Positions 17,083 to 25,490 are shown, numbered from the stretch's first letter. The stretch is 48,043 nt of DNA from Streptomyces sp. CBMA156 (GCF_014596515.1 NZ_MSJQ01000099.1:1-48043), one strand, 5' to 3'. Program-made: numbers and translations. Notes: generated from the sequence alone by a model not told the origin.

Positions 17083-17906
17083 GCGGGGATGCTTTCGGGG
17101 CGGGTGGTGTGCTGGTCGAGGTAGGCGCCGAGGGCGGTCAGGTAGCCGGCGGCGAGACCCCGGCAGCGGTCGGCGGGCAGGGTGAGGGTGCGCTGGTAGC
17201 GGGGGCGGGCGCGGTAGGCCCGCCGCCGGGGGTGGAAGGTGAGCGGGTCGTCGGTGACCTCGCCGGCCGGGGTGCTGCCGTCGTCGTTCCCGGACTGGGG
17301 GTGGTCGCCGAGGCGGTCGAGCGGCCGGTCGCCGTGGAAGACGACATCGACGCTCCTGGTGCCCGGGCGGACCCGGCGGGCGAGGGGCAGGTGGACGAGG
17401 TGGTGCAGGGGGTCGTCGACCAGGCCGAGCAGCAGCGGGCCTTCGGGCGGGCAGGAGCGGCGGCCGAGGTACGGGGGCCAGTGCGGGTTCCGCAGCGCCT
17501 CCGCCCAGGCGTCGAGGTGCTCCTGGTCCGCCGTGACGACCGCGGTGAAGGCCGCGTCGGCGAGGTAGTAGCGGTGGGACAGCAGGGTGGCGGTGGTGCC
17601 CGAACGCTTCTTCCCCTCCGCGGTGGTGACCGTACGGGCGGCGGGCAGGCCGCCGCCGACGGTGTGCAGGTCACGCAGGACGACGCCCGCGCGGTCGGTG
17701 CGCACGGTCAGCGAGAGGGCGGTGAGGTCGCGGATGTCGTCGTCCCGCTTCCTGCCGAGGGCGGCGGCGAGCAGACCGATGACACCGGAGCGGGTGGGGA
17801 AGCGAGCCGTGTCGCGTTCATTGAACTGGCTGGTCTCGCCCCAGGACTGCATCGGTGCGGCGAAGCGCAGCAGCAGTCCCCGGGTGTCCGTGGTGGCGCG
17901 GCTCAT
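17079..17906 (-). CDS. cas5e: Cascade subunit Cas5e
   Basis: Cas5e caps the 5' handle of the crRNA in type I-E Cascade. The N terminus LLLRFAAPMQSWGETSQFNERDT, of which LRFAAPMQSWG is the signature, is followed by TRSGVIGLLAAALGRKRDD, the classical Cas5e start. Further along, HTVGGGLPAARTVTT and LLSHRYYLADAAFTA are family blocks. At 275 aa it is slightly long because of an Asp/Gly/Ser-rich insertion (SGNDDGSTPAGEVTDD) near residue 210. It overlaps cas7e and cas6e by ATGA junctions. Confidence 0.95.
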   Translation of the reverse strand: MSRATTDTRGLLLRFAAPMQSWGETSQFNERDTARFPTRSGVIGLLAAALGRKRDDDIRDLTALSLTVRTDRAGVVLRDLHTVGGGLPAARTVTTAEGKKRSGTTATLLSHRYYLADAAFTAVVTADQEHLDAWAEALRNPHWPPYLGRRSCPPEGPLLLGLVDDPLHHLVHLPLARRVRPGTRSVDVVFHGDRPLDRLGDHPQSGNDDGSTPAGEVTDDPLTFHPRRRAYRARPRYQRTLTLPADRCRGLAAGYLTALGAYLDQHTTRPESIPA

Positions 17907-19075
17907 GCGCCGACCTCGGCGGGAACGGCGCCAAAGGCCGCGTCGACGGCGGTGTCGACGAGCTGGGGGAAGGAGTCGACGCGGGTGCCCAGGCCGTCGA
18001 GGTCCTTGTCCTCCAGGCCGGCCCAGGCCGCGGCGACCGTGCCGCGCTTGCCGAGGAGCTTGTTGGCGGCGGTGGCGTAGCGGGCGAGGGCGGCCCTGGA
18101 GGCGAGGGAGTAGCCGCCGCTCTCGTGGGACGGGACGGGCTGTTCGAAGGCGGCGGCGTAGGAGAGCGGACGGTCGCTGCGGACGGCGACGTGGACCAGG
18201 TCGGGAATGGTGTGGGGGGCGGTGGCGGTCTTCTTGGCACGCGGGAGGGAGAGGATGAAGGCCTCGGCGAATCCCGCGGTCAGTTCGCGGGCGGCGTCGC
18301 GGTCACCGTCGAGGTTGCCCGCGAGGTCGGCGAGGTCGACGGTGGCGTAGCGGTAGAAGACGCCGGCGCTGAACTCGGCGTGGCCCATGTGGGCGCTGCC
18401 GGTGGTGTCGCCCCAGGCGGAGGTGACGTCGTCGACGGCGGAGAAGTAGTCCAGTTCCACGTCGGTGCCGTGGGTGGTGAGGGCGTGGGCGACCTGGACG
18501 GCCCCGTCCACGCCGGCGTCGTCGACCTCGGCGAGCATCCGGCCGAAGAGGTTGATGACGCCGTTGCGGCTGCGCAGGATCGCGTCGATCGTCTCCTTGG
18601 GCAGGACGCTCTTGTCGCTGGTCTTCTTGATGTCCTTCGCGCCTTCGAGCTCGGCGCGGTGCCTCTCGGCGAGGGCGGCGAGTTCGGCGACGGCGGTCTC
18701 GGGCACGTACACCATCGCGTTGGTGGTGACGACCGGCGAGTTCTTGTCCCTCTCGAACTTGATGCTGCTCCCGGCGGCGACGTGCTGGCCGGCGCGCTGG
18801 GCGAGTTCGGCGGGCCAGCCGTGCTCCTCCTGGAGGAGGCGGGTGACGCGGGCGCCGATGCGGCGGGTCCGCAGGGCCTGCTCGCCGAAGCTGTCCTGGA
18901 AGTACTCACGGACGGCGCGCTTCCAGGACTGGCTGCTGACGCGGGTGCGCTCGGTGTCGCCGTAGCGGACGGTCTTGACGGAGTTGTTGTCGTCGCGGTT
19001 GAGGTTGGCGAACGGGACGCTCTGGACGACGTGGATGTCGAGGAAGCGGGCGGTGGTGCGGTCGGGGCCGGGCAT
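17903..19075 (-). CDS. cas7e: Cascade backbone subunit Cas7e (Cse4)
   Basis: Six copies of this protein would form the backbone along the spacer part of the crRNA. The N terminus (FLDIHVVQSVPFANLNRDD, VKTVRYGDTERTRVSSQSWK) and the block INLFGRMLAEVDD are diagnostic of Cas7e. At 390 aa it is of standard length. Start ATG 19075 has AGGAG six nt upstream; the longer frame adds a Pro-rich stretch not found in the family. It is separated from cse2 by 64 bp, the only loose junction in the effector part of the operon. Confidence 0.96.
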   Translation of the reverse strand: MPGPDRTTARFLDIHVVQSVPFANLNRDDNNSVKTVRYGDTERTRVSSQSWKRAVREYFQDSFGEQALRTRRIGARVTRLLQEEHGWPAELAQRAGQHVAAGSSIKFERDKNSPVVTTNAMVYVPETAVAELAALAERHRAELEGAKDIKKTSDKSVLPKETIDAILRSRNGVINLFGRMLAEVDDAGVDGAVQVAHALTTHGTDVELDYFSAVDDVTSAWGDTTGSAHMGHAEFSAGVFYRYATVDLADLAGNLDGDRDAARELTAGFAEAFILSLPRAKKTATAPHTIPDLVHVAVRSDRPLSYAAAFEQPVPSHESGGYSLASRAALARYATAANKLLGKRGTVAAAWAGLEDKDLDGLGTRVDSFPQLVDTAVDAAFGAVPAEVGA

Positions 19076-19139
19076 GCTCTGCTCCTTGGGGATCGGGGAT
19101 GGGTGTGCGCTGATACGGGGTCGTGCGGGTCTGCCGTGG

Positions 19140-20000
19140 TCAGGATTCGAGGTCGGCGTCGTCCCCGCCGGCGTTGGCTTCGTCCGCACCGGCGGTGGTG
19201 TCGCCGTCGGCCCGGTCGTCGTCCTGCTCTCGGGCCCGGCGCTCGCCGTCCCTCTCCAGGGCCCGGTGATAGTCCTGGAGCCACTTCCGCTTGATGGCGC
19301 CGGAGCGGCGCCGCCACTGACAGAGATCGACGAGGAGCTGGGCCCAGTCGATCTCCACGTCGCCGCCGCGCAGTTGGCGTACGGCTCCGGGCAGGTGGCG
19401 GTGCAGCCCGTCGACGCTCTGGCGCGTCAGCAGGTTGAGGCGGGTCTCGGCCGAGATCTCGCGCAGACCGGCTCCCTGGCCGCCCTTGAGCACACCGTCG
19501 GCGAAGGCCTGGCCGAGGCTGCGCGGCGGGATCCGCCTGATGGTGGCGGGTTCCGTGCCACCCGCCGTGGGGTCGGCCGGGGCGCTGGGCGCGTCCGTCG
19601 CCGCCTCGGCGGTCGTCACCTCGGGGGTCGTCGGCTCGTCCTTCGACGCCTGGCCCTTCTTCGACGTCGCGGCCTTCGCGGCGGCGTACTGGTCGCGGCG
19701 CTGCGCGGCGATCAGTGAGGCGACCGTGTAGAAGGCGCGCTGGACGTCGCGGCTGCGCGCCTGCTCATCGGTGAGCCAGGAGGCCACGAAGCGGTGCATG
19801 AACGGCACCGCGTCGAGGTCCTTGCCGACGCCGCGGCGCAACGCGGCGCGTACGCCGGGGTCGTCGTGGCTGCGCTGGTCGATCCTGGTGGTGAAGGCCC
19901 GGGCCCGTCCCAGCGAGGGGATCAGGACGGATTCCCTCGCCGGGCGCACCTCGTCGTCCGCGGGTGTGGCCGGGCCCGGGATGGTGATGGTGTTGCTCAC
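19140..20000 (-). CDS. cse2: Cascade small subunit Cse2 with low-complexity insertion
   Basis: Cse2 dimers stabilise the R-loop on the belly of Cascade. The N-terminal helices (DDPGVRAALRRGVGKDLDAV, FMHRFVASWLTDEQARSRDV) and C-terminal helices (LLTRQSVDGLHRHLPGAVRQ, VEIDWAQLLVDLCQWRRR) match the family. At 286 aa it is much longer than usual (about 160-200). The excess is an Ala/Thr/Pro-rich, presumably disordered insertion at residues ~106-153 and an acidic Asp/Gly/Ala tail. The GTG start overlaps the cas8e stop (GTGA) and has GGAGG four nt before it. Confidence 0.92.
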   Translation of the reverse strand: MSNTITIPGPATPADDEVRPARESVLIPSLGRARAFTTRIDQRSHDDPGVRAALRRGVGKDLDAVPFMHRFVASWLTDEQARSRDVQRAFYTVASLIAAQRRDQYAAAKAATSKKGQASKDEPTTPEVTTAEAATDAPSAPADPTAGGTEPATIRRIPPRSLGQAFADGVLKGGQGAGLREISAETRLNLLTRQSVDGLHRHLPGAVRQLRGGDVEIDWAQLLVDLCQWRRRSGAIKRKWLQDYHRALERDGERRAREQDDDRADGDTTAGADEANAGGDDADLES

Positions 20001-21583
20001 GTGTCCTCCGTGCTGGTGGTGCGGCCTCCGGTGCCGCCGGTCCTGGCGGGGGCCTTCACCGGGCCGCCGTACAGCTCGATGCGGGCCTTGGTACAGGCCT
20101 TCGACCCGCGCATGGTGCCCAGGGCGCCGTGGGTGACGGTGTCGTAGGCCTGCTCGGCGAGGATGCGGAAGCCCACGGCGGCGCCGTCGAAGTCGCGTGC
20201 TCCGAGGCGCTTCCAGAACTCCGCCTCGGCGGCGGGCCAGTAGCGGGCGGCGGCGTCCACGGCCCAGGTGCAGTCGCGGATCTTGGGGGCTTCGGTGAAG
20301 GCGGCCCAGGCCTTCTTGGCCGCGCGGTCGAGTCGGCTGCCGTACCGCTCCCCCAGTACGCGCAGGCGGCCGATCTCGACGGCGACCGTGGGTTCCCTGT
20401 CCTCCGCGAGTCCGAGTACGGGCGGGGTCACTGCGTCGACGAACTGGGTGTCCTTGGCCTGGCCGTCCTGTTCGAATCCGAGCGCGCGCACCCTCAGCTC
20501 GTCCGAGACGTCCAGGGCGGTGCGGAACACCTCGGGACGTCGTGGCCGGGCGCTGCCCGCCGGGTCCTTGAGCAGCAGCGCGTCCAGGTCCCGCCACAGG
20601 GCGCGGTGCGAATCGGCGGGCCGCGGGTAGCTGTTGCCTTCCTTGCTGGTCTGCCAGATGAGGTAGGGGTCGCCCTCACGGGAGATCTTCTCGCGGTAGG
20701 CCCAGGTGATGAACGCGTCCTCGACGAAGGCGCCGGTCGCGTCGGGCACGAGCAGCAGGGCGTGCTGGGAGCGGGCGGTGAGTGCTGAGCAGGGCCCCTT
20801 CAGCGACGGCGGGGCGGCGACCGGATCCGGCAACACCTCCCACTCCCACGGGCACAGGTCGGCTTCACGGCGGATGTCGCGGCCGGGCTCGGGGAGCCCG
20901 GCCAGGAGCGACTCGAAGAGGGTCTCGCCCTCCGGGTGGTAGGAGAGTGTGCTCCGCAGCGGGCCCGCTTTGCTGCCGGCGTCCTTGATGTCGCCGACGG
21001 TGCGGCTGGAACAGCGCCCGGAGGGCCCGTAGTAGTGCCACACCAGCAGGTGCAGGACGGCCTGGGCAGGGGTGGGCAGCTCGGGGGCGGTGCTGTTGAC
21101 GTGGACGAACCACGAGTGGTTGTTGCCCGAAGGGCGGGTGGTGACGAGCTTGTCGACGCCCGCGGTGTTCGCCGGATCGCACTGCTCGGACAGCCTCGGA
21201 TCCTGGAGGAAGGGTCGCACGGGGTCGAACAGGCCGAAGCGGCCGTGGACCGGCGCGACGTACGTGGCGACCTGCTCCTCGCCGAAGCTGCCCACTGCCA
21301 CCAGATCGAGGCGGCGGCCCGACCAGTCCCCGGGACCGGCCTCATCGAGCCCCGTCACACGGGCGGTAATCGTGTACAGGACGCGGTAGAGCGCGGAGAG
21401 CGCCGGCGGGTTCGCGATCTCGATCTGCTCGATCTCGTGTGCCCGCAGCAGGAGTTCGCGCAGGCCGACCGCGGACGGCCTGGCGGTGGATTCCGCCTCG
21501 TCGTTCGTCTCCCCATGAGGGACCCAGCGGACGGGGATCCACGCCTCGTCGAAGAGGTTGTAGGCGGGTGGTGCGGATGTCAT
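19997..21583 (-). CDS. cas8e: Cascade large subunit Cas8e (Cse1)
   Basis: Cas8e recognises the PAM and recruits Cas3. The sequence begins YNLFDEAWIPVRWVPHG, the Cse1 N terminus, and continues with EIANPPALSALYRVL, FGLFDPVRPFLQDPRL and GGVDKL-like blocks (AGVDKLVTTRPSGNNHSWFV). LLVWHYYGPSGRCSSRTVGD is also typical. At 528 aa it is of normal length. Start ATG 21583 has GGAGG four nt upstream; a start at 21616 would add 11 residues. It is the first gene of the effector operon and is separated from cas3 by a 217-bp gap containing a mini-CRISPR element that may regulate it. Confidence 0.94.
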   Translation of the reverse strand: MTSAPPAYNLFDEAWIPVRWVPHGETNDEAESTARPSAVGLRELLLRAHEIEQIEIANPPALSALYRVLYTITARVTGLDEAGPGDWSGRRLDLVAVGSFGEEQVATYVAPVHGRFGLFDPVRPFLQDPRLSEQCDPANTAGVDKLVTTRPSGNNHSWFVHVNSTAPELPTPAQAVLHLLVWHYYGPSGRCSSRTVGDIKDAGSKAGPLRSTLSYHPEGETLFESLLAGLPEPGRDIRREADLCPWEWEVLPDPVAAPPSLKGPCSALTARSQHALLLVPDATGAFVEDAFITWAYREKISREGDPYLIWQTSKEGNSYPRPADSHRALWRDLDALLLKDPAGSARPRRPEVFRTALDVSDELRVRALGFEQDGQAKDTQFVDAVTPPVLGLAEDREPTVAVEIGRLRVLGERYGSRLDRAAKKAWAAFTEAPKIRDCTWAVDAAARYWPAAEAEFWKRLGARDFDGAAVGFRILAEQAYDTVTHGALGTMRGSKACTKARIELYGGPVKAPARTGGTGGRTTSTEDT

Positions 21584-21636
21584 GCGGCCTCCAGCGAGGC
21601 GGGTACGGATGATCACGGGGTGGGTAGGCTCTGGGC

Positions 21637-21728
21637 GGTCCCCGCGAAGGAGCGGGGGTGAGCCGTACGGCGCTTAGGAAAGGGCCGTGTCGGTGGTCCG
21701 GTTCCCCGCGCAGGCGGGGGTCTCGCGG
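21637..21728 (+). CRISPR. degenerate two-repeat mini-CRISPR (candidate crRNA-like regulator)
   Basis: Two 29-nt I-E-like repeats (21637-21665 and 21700-21728) enclose a 34-nt pseudo-spacer (21666-21699). Both keep the CCCCGC/GCGGGG stem of the main arrays. The first has a GAAGGA loop and an intact 8-nt handle, GTGAGCCG; the second has a GCAG loop and a degenerate end (GTCTCGCGG). The repeats are clearly diverged from those of A1-A5, and no leader is present. TAGGCT at 21625-21630 could be a -10 box placing transcription start at the first repeat. The predicted mature guide would be within 1 nt of a normal crRNA in length. Its first 14 nt match a site at 21785-21798. Confidence 0.85.
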
Positions 21729-21762
21729 CCTCCGGGCGGGCCTTCCACCCGCCCGGAGGCCG
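21726..21762. terminator. perfect 15-bp hairpin after the mini-CRISPR
   Basis: CGGCCTCCGGGCGGG (21726-21740) and CCCGCCCGGAGGCCG (21748-21762) are exact complements around a 7-nt loop. The stem begins inside the end of the second degenerate repeat. It would end a rightward mini-CRISPR transcript. It could also attenuate leftward transcription from cas3 into cas8e. Confidence 0.85.
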
Positions 21763-21781
21763 ACATAGCAAACGTATCGTC

Positions 21782-21798
21782 AAGTACGGGGCTTAGGA
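21782..21798 (+). promoter_or_regulatory. candidate pseudo-protospacer with AAG PAM upstream of the cas8e operon
   Basis: AAG (21782-21784) is followed by TACGGGGCTTAGGA (21785-21798), which matches the first 14 nt of the mini-CRISPR pseudo-spacer except at position 6. It starts 3 bp beyond the cas3 stop and lies 200 bp before the cas8e start, next to an AT-rich stretch. A TTGACG box on the minus strand (21783-21778) overlaps the PAM, but no good -10 lies 16-18 bp from it, so the exact promoter is unresolved. A bound Cascade would cover about 21782-21816. Confidence 0.55.
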
Positions 21799-21800
21799 CC

Positions 21801-24635
21801 TCAGTTCTCGGAAATTCCCACGTTCGAGTACTCGATCCGCCGCTCTCCCAGACGGCCCGTCCAGCGTTCGCCGTCCCGACAGAGGCGCAGCAGCGCGAGG
21901 TCCGCCAGCAGGGGCCGGTCGCTCCAGGCCTTCGGCACAGCGTTCTCCTCGGTGCGCCCGGCGAGCCAGCGACCCGGCAGCGGAACGGTGTGCCGCATGA
22001 TCAGTGCGAGATCTTCCCTCTTCGGCGCGGCCCTGGACGACGGCAGCGGAACGTGGCGGTCGGGGGCGAGACTCGGTCGCCCGCCCTCCCGCTCGAAGAC
22101 GCACACCGCCCGTCCGCTGTCTGCTCCCAGACGAGTGGTCAGCATGTCCTCGCTGATGCCGAGCCCCCGGTCACTGAGTGGGGACAGGTCGTCCCGCACG
22201 TCGTAGGGCGACTTGATGCCGGTCAAGTCGGCGAGCTGCGCCTCGGCCGCCGCCGAGGCGATGCGCTCCGCGTCCATCCGCTGGAGCTCCTGCGCGGCGG
22301 CCTTGCCCAGGCCCGCGCCGAAGTCCTCGGCATACACCTCGTCCACCAGCCGCTGGACGTCGGCCGGCACCTCGACCGCGCCGCCGACGTGCTGTCGGAG
22401 CAGCAGACTCGTCCGGCGCAGCAGGGAGGCGTCGTAGACGGTGCCCCAGGAGCGGGGCGCGGCCACCTCGCCCTTGTCGTCGAGCGGTTCCAGCACGATC
22501 ATGCGCGGCTCGGTGGCCAGGCCGGTCCACACCGGCCGGTTGGGGCGCTCGTGGCGCTTGCCGCGGCCGGCCCGCTGGAGCAGCTGCGCGAGCGGGGCGA
22601 GGTCCGAGACGATCAGGTCGAAGTCCAGGTCGAGGGACTGTTCGACGATCTGGGTGGCCACCAGGATCGAGCCCTCACGCGGGGTTGCCGCCGCAGTGTC
22701 GCTCACGGGCTTCCCGTAGGCGGCTTCGCAGTCGGCGGTGATGCGTTGCCGCTCATGGGCGGGGAAGCGGGAGTGGAGCAGCCGCAATCCTCCCTCACGT
22801 GCGGCGAGTTCGGGCAGGACGGAGCGCAGGTAGTGGTAGGTGCGCTGAGCCTCGTCCACCGTGGTGCAACAGACGAGGACACAGCCGCCCTCGGCGGCGA
22901 CCGGGGCGAGGATGTCGCGCAGCGCCGCACGGCGGCCCTGCTGTCCTGGCTTCGCTGCGACGTCCGCGTCCCGCACGTCCCAGTGCACCTGACGGGACTC
23001 CACGCGCAGCGTGCGGGCCCGGCTGCTGCCGACCTCCCGCGGCTCGGACACCGTTCCGCCGTCCGCGTTCACGAAGAGCCACCCGGGGTATCGGGGCTCC
23101 ACGGTGGTGGGCTCGTGGAAGCCCGCACCACGCCGGTACGCGTCGACGAGCGATGTCGCAGCCCGGCCGGTCAGCGTCGCCGACAGCAGCACCACCGGGG
23201 CGCCGAACGCGCCCAGCCACTCCAGCAGCCGCACCAACAGACTGTGCATCCACGGGCCGTAGGCGTGCGCCTCGTCCACCACCAGCACCTTGTTCGAGAG
23301 GCCGAACAGACGCAGGAAGCCGTAGCGGACCGGCAGCACGCCGGTGAGCGCCTGGTCGATGGTGCCGTTGGCGAGCGGTGCGAGCAGGCCCCGCCGTCCG
23401 GTGCGCAGCCACTGACCGGCTTCGGTGTCCGCGAGTACGGCCGCCCCGTCCGTCGCCCCGTCGCCGGGTGCGTAGTCCGGGCTCAGCCAGGCCATGCTGT
23501 GCAGCAGGGTGAGCGCGCGGTCGCCCTTGATGTTGTCCTCCGCGAACCTGCGGACCCGGGTGAACATCGCGTCCGCCGTGGCCATCGTCGGCAGCGCGAA
23601 GTAGATCCCGGACGCGCCGGAGGCCCGCGCCATCACGGACGCCGCGTGCAGGGCCGTCTCGGTCTTTCCGTCCCCGGTCGGCGCGGTGACCAGCAGCAGC
23701 CCGGGCCCCCTCACCTCGATGGGCAGGCGCTCCGCGACATCGGCCTGGAGCTTGTTCGGGGGGAACGGGAACTGCCCGGCGAACGGCCGGTCCGGGAACT
23801 CCGCCCGACCGAGCCCGGCCGCACCCACCCACCCCGGCGCGGCCTCGGCGGCCACCCGGAAATGCTCGGCGAGATCCGCGTCCCCCGCCTTCCAGCCCTC
23901 CCCCGGCATCCGCGGCTCGATGAGGTCGACCTGGCTGGCCAACCAGTCGGCCACCACGACCAGCCCAGCGACCACCACGGCCGACTCCCCAGGCAGCACG
24001 GACCCCAGCGCCCGCTTGTCCCCGACCGTCCGGCGCACCGCGTGCGCATGGGCGAGCCGCTGCTCGCGCCACCCCTCCGCGGCGCCGAGTCCGGGCTGGT
24101 AGCCGCTCGGGTTGAGGATCTCCTTGGGCAGCAACGACGCGGCGAAGCAGCCGTGGTGTCCGCCGAGGAGCTGGGCGATCTGGTGGGCCGGCGACTGCCT
24201 GACCGGCCTGCGCAACGGATAGCCGCACTGCTTGAAGAACTCGACCAGGCCCCAGTGCGTCGCCGTCTCATGCCGCAGGAAGCCGCTGCGCTTCGCCGCC
24301 GAGCCGTCTCCAGCGAGCTTCGGATCCTCCAGCAGCTTCGCGAACTCCTGCGCCACCTGCTGCTGGAAGTGCACCGAGATCTTCCCGACGTCGTGCAGCC
24401 CCGCCCACAGCATCACCATCACCCGGGCCTCATCCTCGGCAGCCCCGACGGCCTCCGCGATCCGCGCCCGCACGCGCTCGCTCAGGACGGCGTCCCACAG
24501 GGCACCCGCGACCGCCGCCGTGTCCAGCAGGTGACAGATCACGGGGTACGGGCCGGGCAGGCCTTCACTCTTGCCCCACAGGCGAGTGTCCGGATCGGCG
24601 GATCCGGACTGGCCAACGGGCTTGCTGTCAGTCAT
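21801..24635 (-). CDS. cas3: Cas3 nuclease-helicase
   Basis: Cas3 is recruited to Cascade R-loops and degrades the target. The N-terminal HD nuclease shows H35 (ICHLLDTA), H81-D82 (AGLHDVGK) and a later GGHHG. The SF2 helicase follows with Walker A (TAPTGDGKTE), DEAH box (VLVVDEAHAYGPWM), SAT (LLSATL), motif V (ATQIVEQSLDLDFD) and motif VI (LQRAGRGKRH). At 944 aa all domains are intact. Start ATG 24635 has no ribosome site. TAGTTA ends 7 nt before it on the minus strand, so the mRNA may be leaderless. GCTGA/TCAGC flanks this box and is a possible operator. It faces away from the A2 leader. Confidence 0.96.
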   Translation of the reverse strand: MTDSKPVGQSGSADPDTRLWGKSEGLPGPYPVICHLLDTAAVAGALWDAVLSERVRARIAEAVGAAEDEARVMVMLWAGLHDVGKISVHFQQQVAQEFAKLLEDPKLAGDGSAAKRSGFLRHETATHWGLVEFFKQCGYPLRRPVRQSPAHQIAQLLGGHHGCFAASLLPKEILNPSGYQPGLGAAEGWREQRLAHAHAVRRTVGDKRALGSVLPGESAVVVAGLVVVADWLASQVDLIEPRMPGEGWKAGDADLAEHFRVAAEAAPGWVGAAGLGRAEFPDRPFAGQFPFPPNKLQADVAERLPIEVRGPGLLLVTAPTGDGKTETALHAASVMARASGASGIYFALPTMATADAMFTRVRRFAEDNIKGDRALTLLHSMAWLSPDYAPGDGATDGAAVLADTEAGQWLRTGRRGLLAPLANGTIDQALTGVLPVRYGFLRLFGLSNKVLVVDEAHAYGPWMHSLLVRLLEWLGAFGAPVVLLSATLTGRAATSLVDAYRRGAGFHEPTTVEPRYPGWLFVNADGGTVSEPREVGSSRARTLRVESRQVHWDVRDADVAAKPGQQGRRAALRDILAPVAAEGGCVLVCCTTVDEAQRTYHYLRSVLPELAAREGGLRLLHSRFPAHERQRITADCEAAYGKPVSDTAAATPREGSILVATQIVEQSLDLDFDLIVSDLAPLAQLLQRAGRGKRHERPNRPVWTGLATEPRMIVLEPLDDKGEVAAPRSWGTVYDASLLRRTSLLLRQHVGGAVEVPADVQRLVDEVYAEDFGAGLGKAAAQELQRMDAERIASAAAEAQLADLTGIKSPYDVRDDLSPLSDRGLGISEDMLTTRLGADSGRAVCVFEREGGRPSLAPDRHVPLPSSRAAPKREDLALIMRHTVPLPGRWLAGRTEENAVPKAWSDRPLLADLALLRLCRDGERWTGRLGERRIEYSNVGISEN

Positions 24636-24870
24636 GGCTGAATAACTATCAGCTACCACTGACAATCCGTCGCGGCGGCTGCGAAGCCGACGACGGGAGG
24701 AGCGCCGATGCGGCAGGCCTCCCGGGCACATCACCCGAGGTCGCGACGCCGAACGCCGCGCGGGAACCGGCCGCGTAACGATTCCGACACTCAACACCGG
24801 AATCAACTTCCCCATAGGTTGGAATGTTTGGCCTACGGCAGGCCCAGTCATGGCATCATTCGGGAGTTCC

Positions 24871-24973
24871 TTGACATCTCAACGATCCAACGGCACAAGG
24901 GCCAAGCCGGCCTGTGCGTCGCTCGCATGGCCAAGAAGTGGCAAAGCCCCCGCTTCGCCGCAGGTCACGAAGT
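24871..24973 (+). promoter_or_regulatory. leader of CRISPR array A2
   Basis: TTGACATCTC at 24871, 103 bp before the first repeat, is identical to the A3 and A4 boxes. The junction sequence CAGGTCACGAAGT (24961-24973) is identical in A1 and A3. The preceding GTGGCAAAGCCCC is shared with A1. The cas3 promoter region lies divergently in the same intergenic space. Confidence 0.8.
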
Positions 24974-25490
24974 GTCCTCCCCGCACCCGCGGGGGTCAGC
25001 CGGTGTCTCTCGGGGGGCTGCTCGGCGGAGGTCCGTCCTCCCCGCACCCGCGGGGGTCAGCCGGCGGCGGCGAGCTGGGCGGGGTCCTCGAACGTGTCCT
25101 CCCCGCACCCGCGGGGGTCAGCCGTCCGGTCGCTGGCGGGCGTCGTGGAGGAGCAGGTCCCCCCCCGCACCCGCGGGGGTCAGCCCACCACCGCATGTCG
25201 AATGCGCATGCGGTTACGTCCTCCCCGCACCCGCGGGGGTCAGCCGGTTTCGGCGAACTTGTACGAAGCCGCCTTGACTTCCTCCCCGCACCCGCGGGGG
25301 TCAGTCTTCGGGCAGCCACTGCCGCACGAGCCGTCCGCCCTCCTCCCCGCACCCGCGAGGGTCAGCCGGCCGAAGACCTGGGCGACGCGCTGTTTGAACT
25401 CTCCTCCCCGCATCCGCGGGGGTCAGCCGGTCCACTACGAGGGCTCCGCCGTACCGAGTGGTTCCTCCCCACACTCGCGGGTGTCAGCCG
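24974..25490 (+). CRISPR. CRISPR array A2, 9 repeats / 8 spacers
   Basis: Nine 29-nt repeats at an exact 61-bp period (24974 to 25462). The first repeats carry the ancestral-looking stem CCCCGC-ACCC-GCGGGG and the handle GTCAGCCG. Repeats 4, 6, 7, 8 and 9 bear point changes, and the last one is the most decayed (CCCCACACTCGCGGGTG). The leader is on the left. The final repeat overlaps the 3' end of the convergent NB-ARC gene and contains its stop codon (25484-25486). Confidence 0.97.

Noticed and set aside
17855..19294. Long plus-strand frames opposite the cas genes
   Set aside because: They are antisense shadows of cas7e/cas5e created by GC bias, with Gly/Val-rich translation and no motifs.
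24636..24870. A second pseudo-spacer target upstream of cas3
   Set aside because: Only six bases (TACGGC near 24834) matched the pseudo-spacer seed, with no AAG next to them.
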